In this document: positions 5,996 to 14,909 of the stretch, piece after piece
Position numbering within the stretch: the stretch's first letter is position 1
Layout: each line of letters starts with the position of its first letter
Source: JAHBXC01 sp964350875
GTDB taxonomy: Bacteria > Planctomycetota > Phycisphaerae > Phycisphaerales > UBA1924
Direction: 5' to 3'
Length of the DNA: 42,494 bases
Assembly: GCA_964350875.1 (NCBI GenBank)
Contig: CAYGLT010000018.1
Location: 1 to 42,494 of the forward strand
Program-made: the position numbers and the translations under genes
The notes under the pieces: model-generated
Told to the model about the DNA's origin: nothing
The model's input: only the letters and a program-made list of their open reading frames with translations
Database searches by the model: none

Positions 5996-8734
5996 ATGCC
6001 CGATGTGAGCAAGTGGATGGAGACGCTGAAGCCGGCCACCCCGCTTCCCGAAGCGGCGGCCGAGGTGCTTGAGCATCGGTTCGAGTCGGTCGAGCACTGG
6101 CTGAAGCGTGCGACGGACGGCGGGTACGACGACCCGGTGCGGGCGATCCATCAGTTGCGTGTGAGCACGCGGCGTGCGGCGTCGGCGCTGGTGATCTTCG
6201 GGGATGCGCTCCCGGACAAGGCGCTCAAGAAGTCGAACAAGATGCTGAAGTCGCTGCGTCGCGCGGCGGGCGCTGCGCGGGACTGCGATGTGCACACGGC
6301 GCTGTTCGCGGCGATCGAGGACGACGCGCTGAGCGAGGACGAGCGGATTGCGCGGGACGCGACGCTGGTGATGCTCGAGGCGGAGCGCGACATCGCGGGT
6401 GAGAAACTCGAGGAGATCGCCGGGGAGATCACGCCGGCGAAGGTCCGTGAGCGCCGCGAGAAGGTGGTGAAGAAGGCGCGGAAGGCCGCGCTGCCGGACG
6501 ACGCGTCGCTGATGCAGGCCGCGCGGGACACGCTTCCCGCGCTCATCAAGGAAGTGCGTGACTGCGCGGAGTCGCACGGCGGGGAGATGGCGAAACTGCA
6601 CCAGTTGCGCATCGCGTGCAAGCAGTTGCGGTACGCGACGGAGGTGTTCACGCCCTGCCTGGGCGAGGGGTTCGCGAACGACCTGTACCCTCGGCTCAAG
6701 GAGACGCAGGACCACTTGGGCGAGATCAACGATGCGCATATGGCGCGGCTGCGGCTGGAGCGGATCCTGCTGGATGTGACGGAATCCGGCGCCCCCGGCG
6801 CCCCCGGTGACGATGACGACGCCGAAGACACGATGGCGGTGGAGCGAGGGCTTCGCTCGCTGATCGGGAGGTACGCGGAGGAGGAGGAGCGTTCGCGGGT
6901 TGAGTTCCTGCGCTGGTGGGAGAGCGTGCACGGGGAGGATTTCCTCGCGCCGTTCGAGCGGCTGCTGCCGACGCCGGCGCCGCGCTTGACGCACGGCGCG
7001 CAGGCGAAGCCGGCGGCGCACACACACAACGGGGAGCAGGTCGCGCACGAGGAGCCGCACGAGGAGACGGAACTGGAGGCGCGGCCGCCCGCGCGGTTCG
7101 GTTCGCGCCGTCTGGCGGCGATCGATGTGGGGACGAACTCGATCCGTGTGATCGTGGCCGAGGCGTTCGCGGACGGCCAGTACCGGGTGCTGGATGATGA
7201 GAAGGAGATCGCGCGGCTTGGTTCGGGGCTGACGGCGAACAACTGCCTTGATGACGCGGCGATCGAGCGGGCGGTGCTCGCGATCGACCGGCAGAAGCGC
7301 ATCGCGGAGGGGTATGGCGCGTCGTACATCCGCGCGGTGGGCACGGCGGCGGTGCGCGACGCGGCGAACGGGCAGGAACTCGTGGAGAAGGTGTTCGAGC
7401 GCACGGGCGTGAAGATCGAGGTGATCGCGCCCGAAGAGGAAGCGCAACTGACCTTCAAGTCGGTGTCGGCGGCGTTCGACCTGACCTCGTTCCCGTGCGT
7501 GATCGCGGACATCGGGGGCGGGAGCGCGGAGGTCGTGCTGTGCTCGGGGGGTTTGATCGAGCAGGTGTTCCCGGTGGCGCTGGGCGCGGTCCGTCTGACG
7601 GAGATGTTCGGCGGTCCGGAGGCGTGCGCGGGTGCGAATTTCGACGAGATGACGCGGTACATCCGCGATCAGATCGAGGAGTACTTCCGCGACGCGGTGA
7701 TCGATCCGGAGTTGCTGATCGGCGCGGGCGGGACCTTCGAGGCGCTGGCGAAACTGAGCATGGGCCGTTTCGGCCCGACGCCGGGCCCGCTGATCCGCGG
7801 GTACGACATGCAGCGCTCGGAGGTCCGGCGGCTTCTCGAGCGGATCCGCGGGATGTCGGTGAAGGACCGCGCGAAACTGCCTGGGATCAGCCCGAACCGC
7901 GCGGAGATCATCGTCGCGGGCGCGGCGCTGGTGCTCGCGCTCATGAAGCGTCTGACGACGGATCGTCTTCGCGTGCACGACGGGGGCATCCGCGACGGGC
8001 TGCTGCTGACGATGGTGCAGGAGATGTTCCCTCAGGACGGCGCGTCGGGCGCGGCGGAGGACCCGAAGGACCCGATGCGGTCGGTGCGCCGGTTCTCGCA
8101 GGTGTGCAACTACGAGCGGCGTCACTGCTCGCATGTGTCGCGGCTGGGGCTCCAGTTGTTCGATCAACTCGTGAACGATCACGGGCTGACCTTCGACGGC
8201 TGGGACGCCGCGCGTGCGCGGGTGCTGTTCCACGCGGCGGCGCTGCTTCACGACATCGGGTACCACATCGATTACAAGAAGCATCACCTGCACAGTTACC
8301 ACCTGATCCTGCACAGCGCGCTGCGCGGGTTCTCGCGGCGTGAGATCGAGATCATCGGGCAGGTCGCGCGGTACCACCGCAAGGGGCTGCCCAAACTGAA
8401 GCACAAGGCGTTCGCGAAACTGGGCGCCGAGGACCGCGATCTGGTGCGCACGCTGAGCGCGATCCTGCGCGTGGCGGACGGTCTGGACCGGACGCACATG
8501 CGGCTGGTCAAGTCGATCGGTCTGCGCATCGAGGACGATCATGCGCACTTCGATCTCGAGGCGGAGAACGATCCTGCGGTCGATGTGTGGGGCGCGGAGC
8601 GGAAGGCGGACCTGTGGCACAAGGTCTTCGGCCTCAAGACGGCGTTCCACTGGACGAACGACCCCGAGCGTGCAGGCGAGAGCGACACGGCCGCGTCCAC
8701 GACGGAGCGTCCCGAGCCGGCGGCGAAGGGGTGA
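5996..8734 (+). CDS. CHAD - Ppx/GppA phosphatase - HD domain fusion
   Basis: A 912-residue protein with three parts. (1) CHAD domain, about 20-300, with IHQLRVSTRR (H52) and LHQLRIACKQLRY (H202), the paired conserved His/Arg helices known to bind polyphosphate. (2) After a low-complexity linker (about 300-370), a Ppx/GppA exopolyphosphatase domain: AIDVGTNSIR (phosphate 1 loop, 375-384) and ADIGGGSAEV (504-513). (3) An HD domain with LLHDIGYHI (H752, D753), as in the C-terminal part of bacterial Ppx/GppA. The likely role is binding and hydrolysing polyphosphate or pppGpp in the cytoplasm; the fused CHAD may hold the polymer for the Ppx active site. The ATG at 5996 follows GAGGTG by 9 nt. Ordinary Ppx is about 500 residues, so the CHAD is an addition. 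Domain calls are firm; substrate preference is inferred. Confidence 0.92.
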   Translation: MPDVSKWMETLKPATPLPEAAAEVLEHRFESVEHWLKRATDGGYDDPVRAIHQLRVSTRRAASALVIFGDALPDKALKKSNKMLKSLRRAAGAARDCDVHTALFAAIEDDALSEDERIARDATLVMLEAERDIAGEKLEEIAGEITPAKVRERREKVVKKARKAALPDDASLMQAARDTLPALIKEVRDCAESHGGEMAKLHQLRIACKQLRYATEVFTPCLGEGFANDLYPRLKETQDHLGEINDAHMARLRLERILLDVTESGAPGAPGDDDDAEDTMAVERGLRSLIGRYAEEEERSRVEFLRWWESVHGEDFLAPFERLLPTPAPRLTHGAQAKPAAHTHNGEQVAHEEPHEETELEARPPARFGSRRLAAIDVGTNSIRVIVAEAFADGQYRVLDDEKEIARLGSGLTANNCLDDAAIERAVLAIDRQKRIAEGYGASYIRAVGTAAVRDAANGQELVEKVFERTGVKIEVIAPEEEAQLTFKSVSAAFDLTSFPCVIADIGGGSAEVVLCSGGLIEQVFPVALGAVRLTEMFGGPEACAGANFDEMTRYIRDQIEEYFRDAVIDPELLIGAGGTFEALAKLSMGRFGPTPGPLIRGYDMQRSEVRRLLERIRGMSVKDRAKLPGISPNRAEIIVAGAALVLALMKRLTTDRLRVHDGGIRDGLLLTMVQEMFPQDGASGAAEDPKDPMRSVRRFSQVCNYERRHCSHVSRLGLQLFDQLVNDHGLTFDGWDAARARVLFHAAALLHDIGYHIDYKKHHLHSYHLILHSALRGFSRREIEIIGQVARYHRKGLPKLKHKAFAKLGAEDRDLVRTLSAILRVADGLDRTHMRLVKSIGLRIEDDHAHFDLEAENDPAVDVWGAERKADLWHKVFGLKTAFHWTNDPERAGESDTAASTTERPEPAAKG

Positions 8735-8751
8735 GGACGCCCTCCGCGGGC

Positions 8752-8757
8752 TACTGT
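8752..8757 (+). promoter_or_regulatory. -10 element (TACTGT) of mqnD, leaderless
   Basis: TACTGT ends 7 nt before the ATG at 8765, with no Shine-Dalgarno sequence. It also argues for the ATG at 8765 over the GTG at 8756, which lies inside the -10 region. Confidence 0.42.
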
Positions 8758-8764
8758 GTCGGCT

Positions 8765-9664
8765 ATGGCTGACACTCCCCTGCTGACGCTTGCGCATTCG
8801 CCCGATCCTGACGACGCGTTCATGTGGTGGCCGCTGGGCGACGCCCGCGAGGGTCGCGCTGCGGAGATCGACACGCGCGGGCTGCGGTTCACGACGGTGG
8901 CGGAGGACATCGAGTCGCTGAATCGCCGCGCGATCGAGGTCGGCGATCTGGACATCACGGCGATGAGCGCCCACGCGTACGCGCACGCGAAGGGGAAGTA
9001 CGCGATCACGGCGTGCGGCGCGAGCATGGGCGACGGGTACGGCCCGAAACTCGTCGCGAGGGAGATGATCGCGCTGGATGAACTGCGTTCGGGGCGCGCG
9101 ACGATCGCGATCCCGGGGACGAGGACGAGCGCGTTTCTTGGTTTGCGTCTGATGCTGGGCGAGTCGCTGAGCACGAGGGTCGTGCCGTTCGAGAAGATCA
9201 TCGAGGAGGTGGCCGCGGGCAAGGCGGACGCGGGGCTGGTGATCCACGAGGGGCAACTGACCTACGGCGACGACGGGTTGGTGGAGATCGCGGATCTGGG
9301 CGCGTGGTGGATGGAGCGCACGGGTCTGGCGTTGCCGCTGGGATTGAATGTTGCGCGGCGTGATCTGGCGGAGCGGCTGGCGCCTTCGATCGGGCCTGAC
9401 GGCATGCGTGTGCTGGCGGGCGTGCTGAGGGATTGCGTGTCGCACGCGATGGCGCAGCGCGAGCAGGGCCTGACGGTGGCGATGGGCTACGGGCGGGGTA
9501 TCTCGCGCGAGCGGACGGACCGGTTCGTGAACATGTATGTGAACGACCTGACGGTGGACATGGGTGAGCGTGGCGCGGACGCGGTGCGGCGGTTCCTGGG
9601 TGAGGGGTTCCGCGCGGGGCTCTGTCCCGATCCGGGCGAGGTGGATGTGATCTCTCCGGGGTGA
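8765..9664 (+). CDS. mqnD: MqnD-like 1,4-dihydroxy-6-naphthoate synthase
   Basis: A 299-residue protein of the MqnA/MqnD group, which shares the periplasmic-binding-protein fold but is cytoplasmic. The N-terminal LAHSPDPDDAFMWWPL corresponds to the MqnD signature SPCPNDTFIF; further matches are the ITAMSAHAYAH segment, the IPGTRTSAFLGLRL block and EVAAGKADAGLVIHEGQL. MqnD turns cyclic dehypoxanthinylfutalosine into 1,4-dihydroxy-6-naphthoate in the futalosine route to menaquinone. There is no signal peptide, which separates it from transport binding proteins. The ATG at 8765 is preferred to the GTG at 8756 because of the -10 box. No other mqn gene is in the window. MqnA (chorismate dehydratase) is the main alternative, but the HSPDPDD start favours MqnD. 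Confidence 0.8.
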   Translation: MADTPLLTLAHSPDPDDAFMWWPLGDAREGRAAEIDTRGLRFTTVAEDIESLNRRAIEVGDLDITAMSAHAYAHAKGKYAITACGASMGDGYGPKLVAREMIALDELRSGRATIAIPGTRTSAFLGLRLMLGESLSTRVVPFEKIIEEVAAGKADAGLVIHEGQLTYGDDGLVEIADLGAWWMERTGLALPLGLNVARRDLAERLAPSIGPDGMRVLAGVLRDCVSHAMAQREQGLTVAMGYGRGISRERTDRFVNMYVNDLTVDMGERGADAVRRFLGEGFRAGLCPDPGEVDVISPG

Positions 9665-9672
9665 ATACCGCT

Positions 9673-9696
9673 CTGAATCGGGGGGCGGCGATTCAG
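9673..9696. terminator. hairpin after mqnD
   Basis: CTGAATCG (9673-9680) pairs with CGATTCAG (9689-9696) around an 8-nt G-rich loop, starting 9 nt after the mqnD stop. There is no T-run, so it may be an mRNA-end stabiliser rather than an intrinsic terminator. Confidence 0.4.
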
Positions 9697-9858
9697 TACG
9701 GGCCGGGGCGGGCCGAAATAGCCGTTGTGAAGAAGCGGCGGCGCCGTACACTGGGGGTTCGAGGTCCGATAGGCGATGCAGGTCGCCGGGGGTCTCGGAC
9801 GCGACTCGTCGCCGCATCACGAACCACCTGACCCGCGGGCATAGGCGTGTATTGACGG

Positions 9859-10353
9859 ATGAGCCAGGCATCTACACCAGTCGAAACAACCCGCGGCTAC
9901 TCTCCCCCGAGCGTCCGTCAGTTCAGCGTGTTCCTCGACAACAAGGTCGGGAAACTGCACGAACTCGTCGAGGCGTTCGACCTCGCGCAGGATTGTCAGA
10001 TCTGCGCGATGAGCGTGCACGAGGCGTCGGATCATGCGGTGGTGCGCATCATCCCGAACTCGTCGCGCAGCGCGAAGGAGATCCTGCGTGAGCGGCGGCT
10101 CGCGTTCTCCGAACTGGACATCCTCGTGGTGGAGTTCGGCGAAGGGCACTCGCTCCCGGGGTTGTGCCTGTGTTTGCTCGCGGCGGAGTTGAACATCTCG
10201 TTCTGTTATCCGGTGCTGCTCCGCACGACGGGCAAGCCGACGATCGCGATCTGCGTCGATGACAATGTGCTCGCGGGGCAGATCCTTCGCAAGAAGGGGT
10301 TCCGCCTGTTGGGGGAGAACGATCTTCCCAAGCGCGGCGAGGGCGTTTCCTGA
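9859..10353 (+). CDS. tandem ACT-domain protein
   Basis: A 164-residue cytoplasmic protein with two ACT-like repeats and no catalytic domain. The first begins at FSVFLDNKVGKLHELVEAF (about 22-40), a typical ACT start with the glycine-leucine turn. The second covers about 92-155 (LCLLAAELNISFCYPVL to TIAICVDDNVLAGQILRKKGF). ACT domains bind amino acids or other small ligands to control metabolic enzymes; tandem ACT proteins are often stand-alone sensors. The ligand cannot be told from sequence. The gene ends one nucleotide before the convergent trmL stop. A possible -10 (TACACT, 9746-9751) would give a leader of about 100 nt, with no known riboswitch recognised in it. Confidence 0.8.
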   Translation: MSQASTPVETTRGYSPPSVRQFSVFLDNKVGKLHELVEAFDLAQDCQICAMSVHEASDHAVVRIIPNSSRSAKEILRERRLAFSELDILVVEFGEGHSLPGLCLCLLAAELNISFCYPVLLRTTGKPTIAICVDDNVLAGQILRKKGFRLLGENDLPKRGEGVS

Positions 10354-10354
10354 A

Positions 10355-10897
10355 TCAGCGGAAGTTGTCGAGTCGGTAGCGGCCTTGGGCGTCGAGAGTG
10401 ATGTCGCCGCGCGCTGCACACTGGCGCAGGCCTTCCATAACGACGGCGCAGACGGCGGTCGCGAGGTTGAGCGATCGCTCGCCCTGGAGCATGGGGAGGC
10501 AGATCGCGCGGTCGCCCGCGTCGGCGATCATGGGGTCGGGCAGGCCGGCGGTCTCCTTGCCGAAGACGAGGGCGTCGCCCGGGAGGAGGTCGGCGTCCCA
10601 GAGGGGGCGTGACGCCTTGGTGGAGAGGACCCAGGACGCACGGGGACGGGGCGATGACGCGGGAGTCTGGAGGGCGTCGCGATATTGGACCCAGTCGGTC
10701 CAGCGGTCGTGCTCGATGGGCGCGAGGCGTCGCCAGTAGTCGAGCCCGGCGCGGCGGAGGGCGTGCTCTGAGGTGTCGAACCCGAGGGGCTTGATGAGGT
10801 GGAGCGCGCAACCCGTGGCGACGCATGTCCTTCCTATGTTGCCAGTGTTGTTGGGGATTTCGGGCTCGACGAGCACGATGTGGTACAGGGGGTGCAT
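10355..10897 (-). CDS. trmL: tRNA (cytidine/uridine-34-2'-O)-methyltransferase
   Basis: A 180-residue SPOUT-class methyltransferase. TrmL methylates the ribose 2'-OH of wobble nucleotide 34 in leucine tRNAs using SAM. Motifs: VEPEIPNNTGNIGRTC at the N-terminus (residues 10-25), GKETAGLP in the knot, and a final NLATAVCAVVMEG, the standard trefoil-knot SAM site of the SpoU/TrmL family. Length matches TrmL (about 155-180). The ATG at 10897 was taken because the domain begins with HPLYHIVLVEPEIP just after it; an upstream in-frame extension has no family similarity and reads through a promoter-like region. It faces the ACT gene tail to tail. The + strand stays G-rich here although the gene is on the - strand, consistent with a replication-strand bias. 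Confidence 0.92.
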   Translation of the reverse strand: MHPLYHIVLVEPEIPNNTGNIGRTCVATGCALHLIKPLGFDTSEHALRRAGLDYWRRLAPIEHDRWTDWVQYRDALQTPASSPRPRASWVLSTKASRPLWDADLLPGDALVFGKETAGLPDPMIADAGDRAICLPMLQGERSLNLATAVCAVVMEGLRQCAARGDITLDAQGRYRLDNFR

Positions 10898-11081
10898 CAG
10901 GGCGGTCTCTTTCCGCGAAATACTTGTTGATCGGGGAGGGAGCGGGAGGCATTCTGAGCACGCCGAAACCGCATAAGCCAAGGCAGCGTATTGAACAGTG
11001 AGCAAAAGTTAGGGTCGACTATCAGTCGATCCGATACCTGACGGCGGCAAGGACCACAAACGCGCCGGCAGAGGGACCATC

Positions 11082-11711
11082 ATGAGCGAGCCGCTCATCC
11101 CGACCAAGCCCGAACTTCGTGACGCCATGCGTGGCCCGCTGGACGCCCTTGCGCCCTCGGATCGTGTGTCTTTGTCGGCCCAGGTGTGCCGCCGGGTGAT
11201 GGCTCTCGACGCGTTCACGACCGCCGACACGGTGATGATGTTCCTTCCCCTGCCCGGGGAGGTGGATATCTGCCCGATCGCGCTGCGGTGCTTCCAGACG
11301 GGCCGCACGGTGTGCGTGCCGCGTGTGGACTGGGAGCGTAAACGCATGCGGGCGGTGGAGATCCGTGACATTGACGCGAATCTGCGTGAGACGCGTCACG
11401 GGGTGCGTGAGCCGTCTGACGGGCGTCCGATCCCGCTGGAGCAGATCGGGCTGGTTCTGACTCCCGGGCTGGCGTTTGACGCGCAGGGCGGGCGTCTGGG
11501 CCGCGGAGGCGGGTTCTACGACCGGTTCCTGGAGCCGGGGGCGGCGAACGACCGCCTGCGGTCGCGGAACTGGTTCACATGTGGCGTCTGTTTCGATTTC
11601 CAAGTGGTCGATCGCGTCCCGACCGATGAGAATGACATCAGACTCGACGCGGTCGCCACGGATCGTCGCCTTCTTGAGCCGTGCCCGCGTCGCCGTCTGC
11701 GGTCGAACTGA
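11082..11711 (+). CDS. 5-formyltetrahydrofolate cyclo-ligase
   Basis: A 209-residue cytoplasmic enzyme of the 5-FTHF cyclo-ligase family (MTHFS, YgfA/Fau type), which uses ATP to turn 5-formyl-THF into 5,10-methenyl-THF. Evidence: MMFLPLPGEVDICPIALRCF (substrate region), CVPRV, then the closing family motif GLAFDAQGGRLGRGGGFYDRFL (about 126-147), where GRGGGFYDR forms the nucleotide-binding loop. Length is normal. The C-terminus carries the usual VPTDENDIRLDAVATD block. It works together with GlyA, since 5-formyl-THF inhibits serine hydroxymethyltransferase. The next gene starts 76 nt downstream with its own Shine-Dalgarno sequence. No 6S-like RNA, a frequent neighbour of this gene in proteobacteria, was recognised upstream. 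Confidence 0.93.
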   Translation: MSEPLIPTKPELRDAMRGPLDALAPSDRVSLSAQVCRRVMALDAFTTADTVMMFLPLPGEVDICPIALRCFQTGRTVCVPRVDWERKRMRAVEIRDIDANLRETRHGVREPSDGRPIPLEQIGLVLTPGLAFDAQGGRLGRGGGFYDRFLEPGAANDRLRSRNWFTCGVCFDFQVVDRVPTDENDIRLDAVATDRRLLEPCPRRRLRSN

Positions 11712-11787
11712 GGTACCTTCGGGTCCGTCGTTCGATCGGCTCTCGGCCTGACCTCACCATCCGCGACTCACGGAGGATCGCGTCCCC

Positions 11788-13104
11788 ATGGCTCTTGCGT
11801 CGCAGACCTCGCGTATGACGAGCAACCGCTCGTACATGATGTCCAATGTGTCCCGCAGGCGTCGTCGGACGCAACGGCGCAACCTCGTGATCGCTGTTGT
11901 GGTGGTCGGTTCGCTGGTTGCGCTGGGCGTGTATGCGCTGTCGGGCCCTGGGAAGGGCGCGGCGCCGGCGATCGATCAGTCGATCGCGAGCGATACGAAC
12001 ACGAATACGCCGACCACTCCCCCGCCCGCGCAGCCACAGCGCGGCGGGAACCTGCTCGGGCCTTCGACGGCGAGCGCGGCGACGGGCGCGCCGGAGACGC
12101 AGCGCTCTGCGGCGCTTCCCGATCCCGAGCCGGTGGTGAAGAACGAGCCGCGGAAGACAGAATCCGTGCCGGAGGGCGCGGTGGTCGTGGAGATGGGGCG
12201 CACGAACTCGCCGGTGACGACTGCGAACACGCCGGTGCGTGATGAGCCCCAGAAGACGGCGCAGACGAGCACGACGCCGACGCGGTCTGCGCCCTCGGGT
12301 GTGCTGCCGGTTTCGACCGGGAGCGCGATGGGCGATCTGCTGGCGCGGGCGGCGGCGCTCGAGGCGAACAACAAGCCGCTGGAGGCGCGGAACATCCTGA
12401 ACGGCGCGCTGTTCGATCGCTCGACGACCGAGGCGGATCGCGCTGCGATCCGCACGCGGCTGGCGCGTCTAAACGAGACGCTCGTGTTCTCGCGCACGGT
12501 CGTGCCGGGCGATGCGCTGGTGAAGAACTACACGATCGCTCCGGGCGATTCGCTCGCGAAGATCGCGGCGAACGAGAAACTCGACACCGACTGGCGGCTG
12601 ATCGCGAAGGTGAACGGGATCAACGATCCGCGCCGGATCCGCGTTGGCCAGTCGCTGAAACTCGTGAAGGGCCCCTACCACGCGGTGGTGTACAAGAGCG
12701 CGTTCCGGCTGGACCTGTTCGCGAACGCGACGGACTCGGCGGGGAACCGTCTGTACATCCGCTCGTTCCCGGTGGGCCTGGGCGAGTTCGGGAGCACGCC
12801 GGTCGGGTCGTTCGTGGTGCGGCCCAACAGCAAACTGATCAACCCTGTGTGGACGAACCCGCGCACGGGCGAGTACTTCGGCGCGGACAATCCGGAGAAC
12901 CCGATCGGGGAGCACTGGATCGGGCTCGATCCGGCGGACGAGGCGTCGGCGTCGTACACCCAGTACGGGCTTCACGGGACGATTGACCCGGGGTCGATCG
13001 GGACCGAGAAGTCGATGGGGTGCGTGCGGCTGGACAGCCCGGACATCGAGTTGCTCTACGGCCTGCTGGTCGAGAACAAATCGACGGTGGAGATCCTGCC
13101 GTAA
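11788..13104 (+). CDS. LysM-containing L,D-transpeptidase
   Basis: A 438-residue envelope enzyme. A basic cytoplasmic N-terminus (RRRRRTQRR, 23-31) leads into one membrane anchor (about 33-52), a long Pro/Thr/Ala-rich linker (55-200), a helical segment (205-235), a LysM peptidoglycan-binding domain (about 248-293, PGDSLAKIAANE to RIRVGQSLKLV) and a YkuD L,D-transpeptidase domain (about 300-438). The catalytic motif is complete: YGLHGT with H396 and SMGCVRL with catalytic C412. Such enzymes form 3-3 cross-links or attach proteins to peptidoglycan, so the host makes a cell wall. The ATG at 11788 follows GGAGGA at 11772. Together with the PBP2/RodA operon and the amidase-fold protein it points to active wall remodelling. 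Confidence 0.93.
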   Translation: MALASQTSRMTSNRSYMMSNVSRRRRRTQRRNLVIAVVVVGSLVALGVYALSGPGKGAAPAIDQSIASDTNTNTPTTPPPAQPQRGGNLLGPSTASAATGAPETQRSAALPDPEPVVKNEPRKTESVPEGAVVVEMGRTNSPVTTANTPVRDEPQKTAQTSTTPTRSAPSGVLPVSTGSAMGDLLARAAALEANNKPLEARNILNGALFDRSTTEADRAAIRTRLARLNETLVFSRTVVPGDALVKNYTIAPGDSLAKIAANEKLDTDWRLIAKVNGINDPRRIRVGQSLKLVKGPYHAVVYKSAFRLDLFANATDSAGNRLYIRSFPVGLGEFGSTPVGSFVVRPNSKLINPVWTNPRTGEYFGADNPENPIGEHWIGLDPADEASASYTQYGLHGTIDPGSIGTEKSMGCVRLDSPDIELLYGLLVENKSTVEILP

Positions 13105-13222
13105 GCGGGTCGGAGGCCGGTTTCACATTCTGTTCACCGCGGGCGAACGATCCGGGCGGCCCCGCGTCTGTAGGATGTCATGACGGGCGGTGGAGAAGCC
13201 GCCCGCGAGGAGATCGCATCGC

Positions 13223-14893
13223 ATGAGCGCAAAGCACATCGCGGCCGGAGCAGTCGGCGGGTTTCTTGGGATCGCGGCGGCGACGCTGATCGCGTCGCTT
13301 TCGGGGATCGCGGGCGCGGCCGACGCACCCGCAAAGTCCGCCGACGACCGGTACCGCTTCTTCGACCCGATCGTGGATGTCCGGGCGCTCATCGAGCAGC
13401 GGTTCGTCGAGGATCCTGACTTCGACGAGATCCAGAAGGCCGCGATTGATGCGATGGTCGAGGCGCTGGGCGACCGGTACAGCGAGTTCATCCCTGCGGC
13501 GGACATCGCGGAGTTCGACAAGAACACGCGCGGCTCGTATGTGGGCATCGGCGCCGAGGTGCGGATGGAGAACTGCTGGCTGATCATCGCGAGCCCGCTG
13601 GAGGATTCTCCGGCGTTCAAGGCGGGCGTGATGGCCGAGGACCGCGTGACGGCGATCAACGGGGAGAGCACCTGCGATCTGTCGCTCAACGAGTGCATCG
13701 CGCGGCTGACGGGCGAGCCGAACACGCCGGTGACGATCACCGTGGACCGGGACGGGCAGACGCAGGAGATCACGATCGTGCGTCAGAAGATCGAGACGCC
13801 GACGGTGAAGGGAGTGCACTACACGGGCGACGGCTGGGACTTCTGGATCGACCCGAGCGACAAGATCGCGTATGTGCGTCTGACGCAGTTCACGGTCGCT
13901 TCGGCGCGTGACCTGACGGACACGCTGCGCTCGCTGAGCGAGCGGGGCATGCGCGGGCTGGTCCTCGACCTGCGGTTCAACCCGGGCGGCCTGCTGGGCG
14001 CCGCGGTCGAGATCGCGGACCTGTTCCTTGATGAGGGCACGATCGTCTCGACGAAGGGGCGGAACTATCCCGAGCAGCGCGCGACGGCGCGGCGCGCGGG
14101 GACGCTCCCGGACTTCCCGATGGTGGTGCTGGTGAACCGCAACAGCGCGTCGGCGAGCGAGATCGTCGCGGGCGCGCTGGCGGACAACAACCGCGCGGTG
14201 ATCCTGGGTGAGCGTTCGTTCGGCAAGGGCAGTGTGCAGGAGGTGATCCCGCTTCCCAGCGGCGCGGGGCAACTGAAACTGACCGAGAAGTACTACTACC
14301 TCCCGAGCGGTCGTTCGCTCCATCGGCGCGACGGCGAGACCACCTGGGGCGTTGATCCGACCGAGGGCTTCTATGTCCCGATGACCGACGACGAATGGCG
14401 CGAGATGACGCGTCTTCGCCGCGAGAGCGAGATCATCCGCGCGGGCGATGACGCCGGCGAGCAGGACTGGTCGAACCCCGAGTGGATCCTTGAGCACCTC
14501 AAGGACAAGCAACTCGCGGCGGCGGTCGAAGCGCTCGAGGCGAAGGTGCGCACGGGCGAGTGGAAGAAATCGGGCCTGGAATCGTCGCCCGAGACGCTGG
14601 CGGCGGCGGAACTTGGTCGGACGGCCGAGTACCGCGACCGGTTGCTTCGCGAACTGGCGCGTGTGGATACGCAATTGTCGACGCTCGAGAAGGGCGCGGG
14701 CGATCAGGCCGAGGCCGCGCTGGCGGAGAAGGGCCCGCTCCCCGAGGACGCCGAACTTGAGGGCGGGAGCGTGGAGGTCTTCGACGCGCAGGGCAAGAAG
14801 ATCGCGACGCTTCGCATCACGGGGCCGGACCTGAACCGCTGGCTGTTCGACGCGCCGGTGAAGGCGGCCGAGGACGGCGAGAAGCCCAACTGA
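13223..14893 (+). CDS. C-terminal processing peptidase (S41)
   Basis: A 556-residue exported protease of the CtpA/Prc family. An N-terminal signal/anchor (about 5-28) is followed by a helical region, a PDZ domain (about 95-175, YVGIGAEVRMEN and SPAFKAGVMAEDRVTAING) and the S41 catalytic core. The catalytic pair is S310 in NSASASEI and K335 in SFGKGSVQE, 25 residues apart as in plant D1 protease. The C-terminal 150 residues are acidic, helical and not part of the usual fold. CtpA enzymes trim or degrade envelope proteins, and in several bacteria control peptidoglycan hydrolases. The ATG at 13223 has GAGGAG upstream; a start 33 nt earlier would put charged residues before the signal. tsaD follows after 16 nt. 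Confidence 0.93.
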   Translation: MSAKHIAAGAVGGFLGIAAATLIASLSGIAGAADAPAKSADDRYRFFDPIVDVRALIEQRFVEDPDFDEIQKAAIDAMVEALGDRYSEFIPAADIAEFDKNTRGSYVGIGAEVRMENCWLIIASPLEDSPAFKAGVMAEDRVTAINGESTCDLSLNECIARLTGEPNTPVTITVDRDGQTQEITIVRQKIETPTVKGVHYTGDGWDFWIDPSDKIAYVRLTQFTVASARDLTDTLRSLSERGMRGLVLDLRFNPGGLLGAAVEIADLFLDEGTIVSTKGRNYPEQRATARRAGTLPDFPMVVLVNRNSASASEIVAGALADNNRAVILGERSFGKGSVQEVIPLPSGAGQLKLTEKYYYLPSGRSLHRRDGETTWGVDPTEGFYVPMTDDEWREMTRLRRESEIIRAGDDAGEQDWSNPEWILEHLKDKQLAAAVEALEAKVRTGEWKKSGLESSPETLAAAELGRTAEYRDRLLRELARVDTQLSTLEKGAGDQAEAALAEKGPLPEDAELEGGSVEVFDAQGKKIATLRITGPDLNRWLFDAPVKAAEDGEKPN

Positions 14894-14909
14894 TGACACG
14901 GGCGCGCTC

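Noticed and set aside
5387..9871. Very long open frame on the - strand, antisense to glyA, the CHAD-Ppx-HD gene and mqnD
   Set aside because: It lies opposite three well-supported genes. The translation is Arg/His-rich with no domain motif, as expected for the antisense frame of GC-rich coding DNA.
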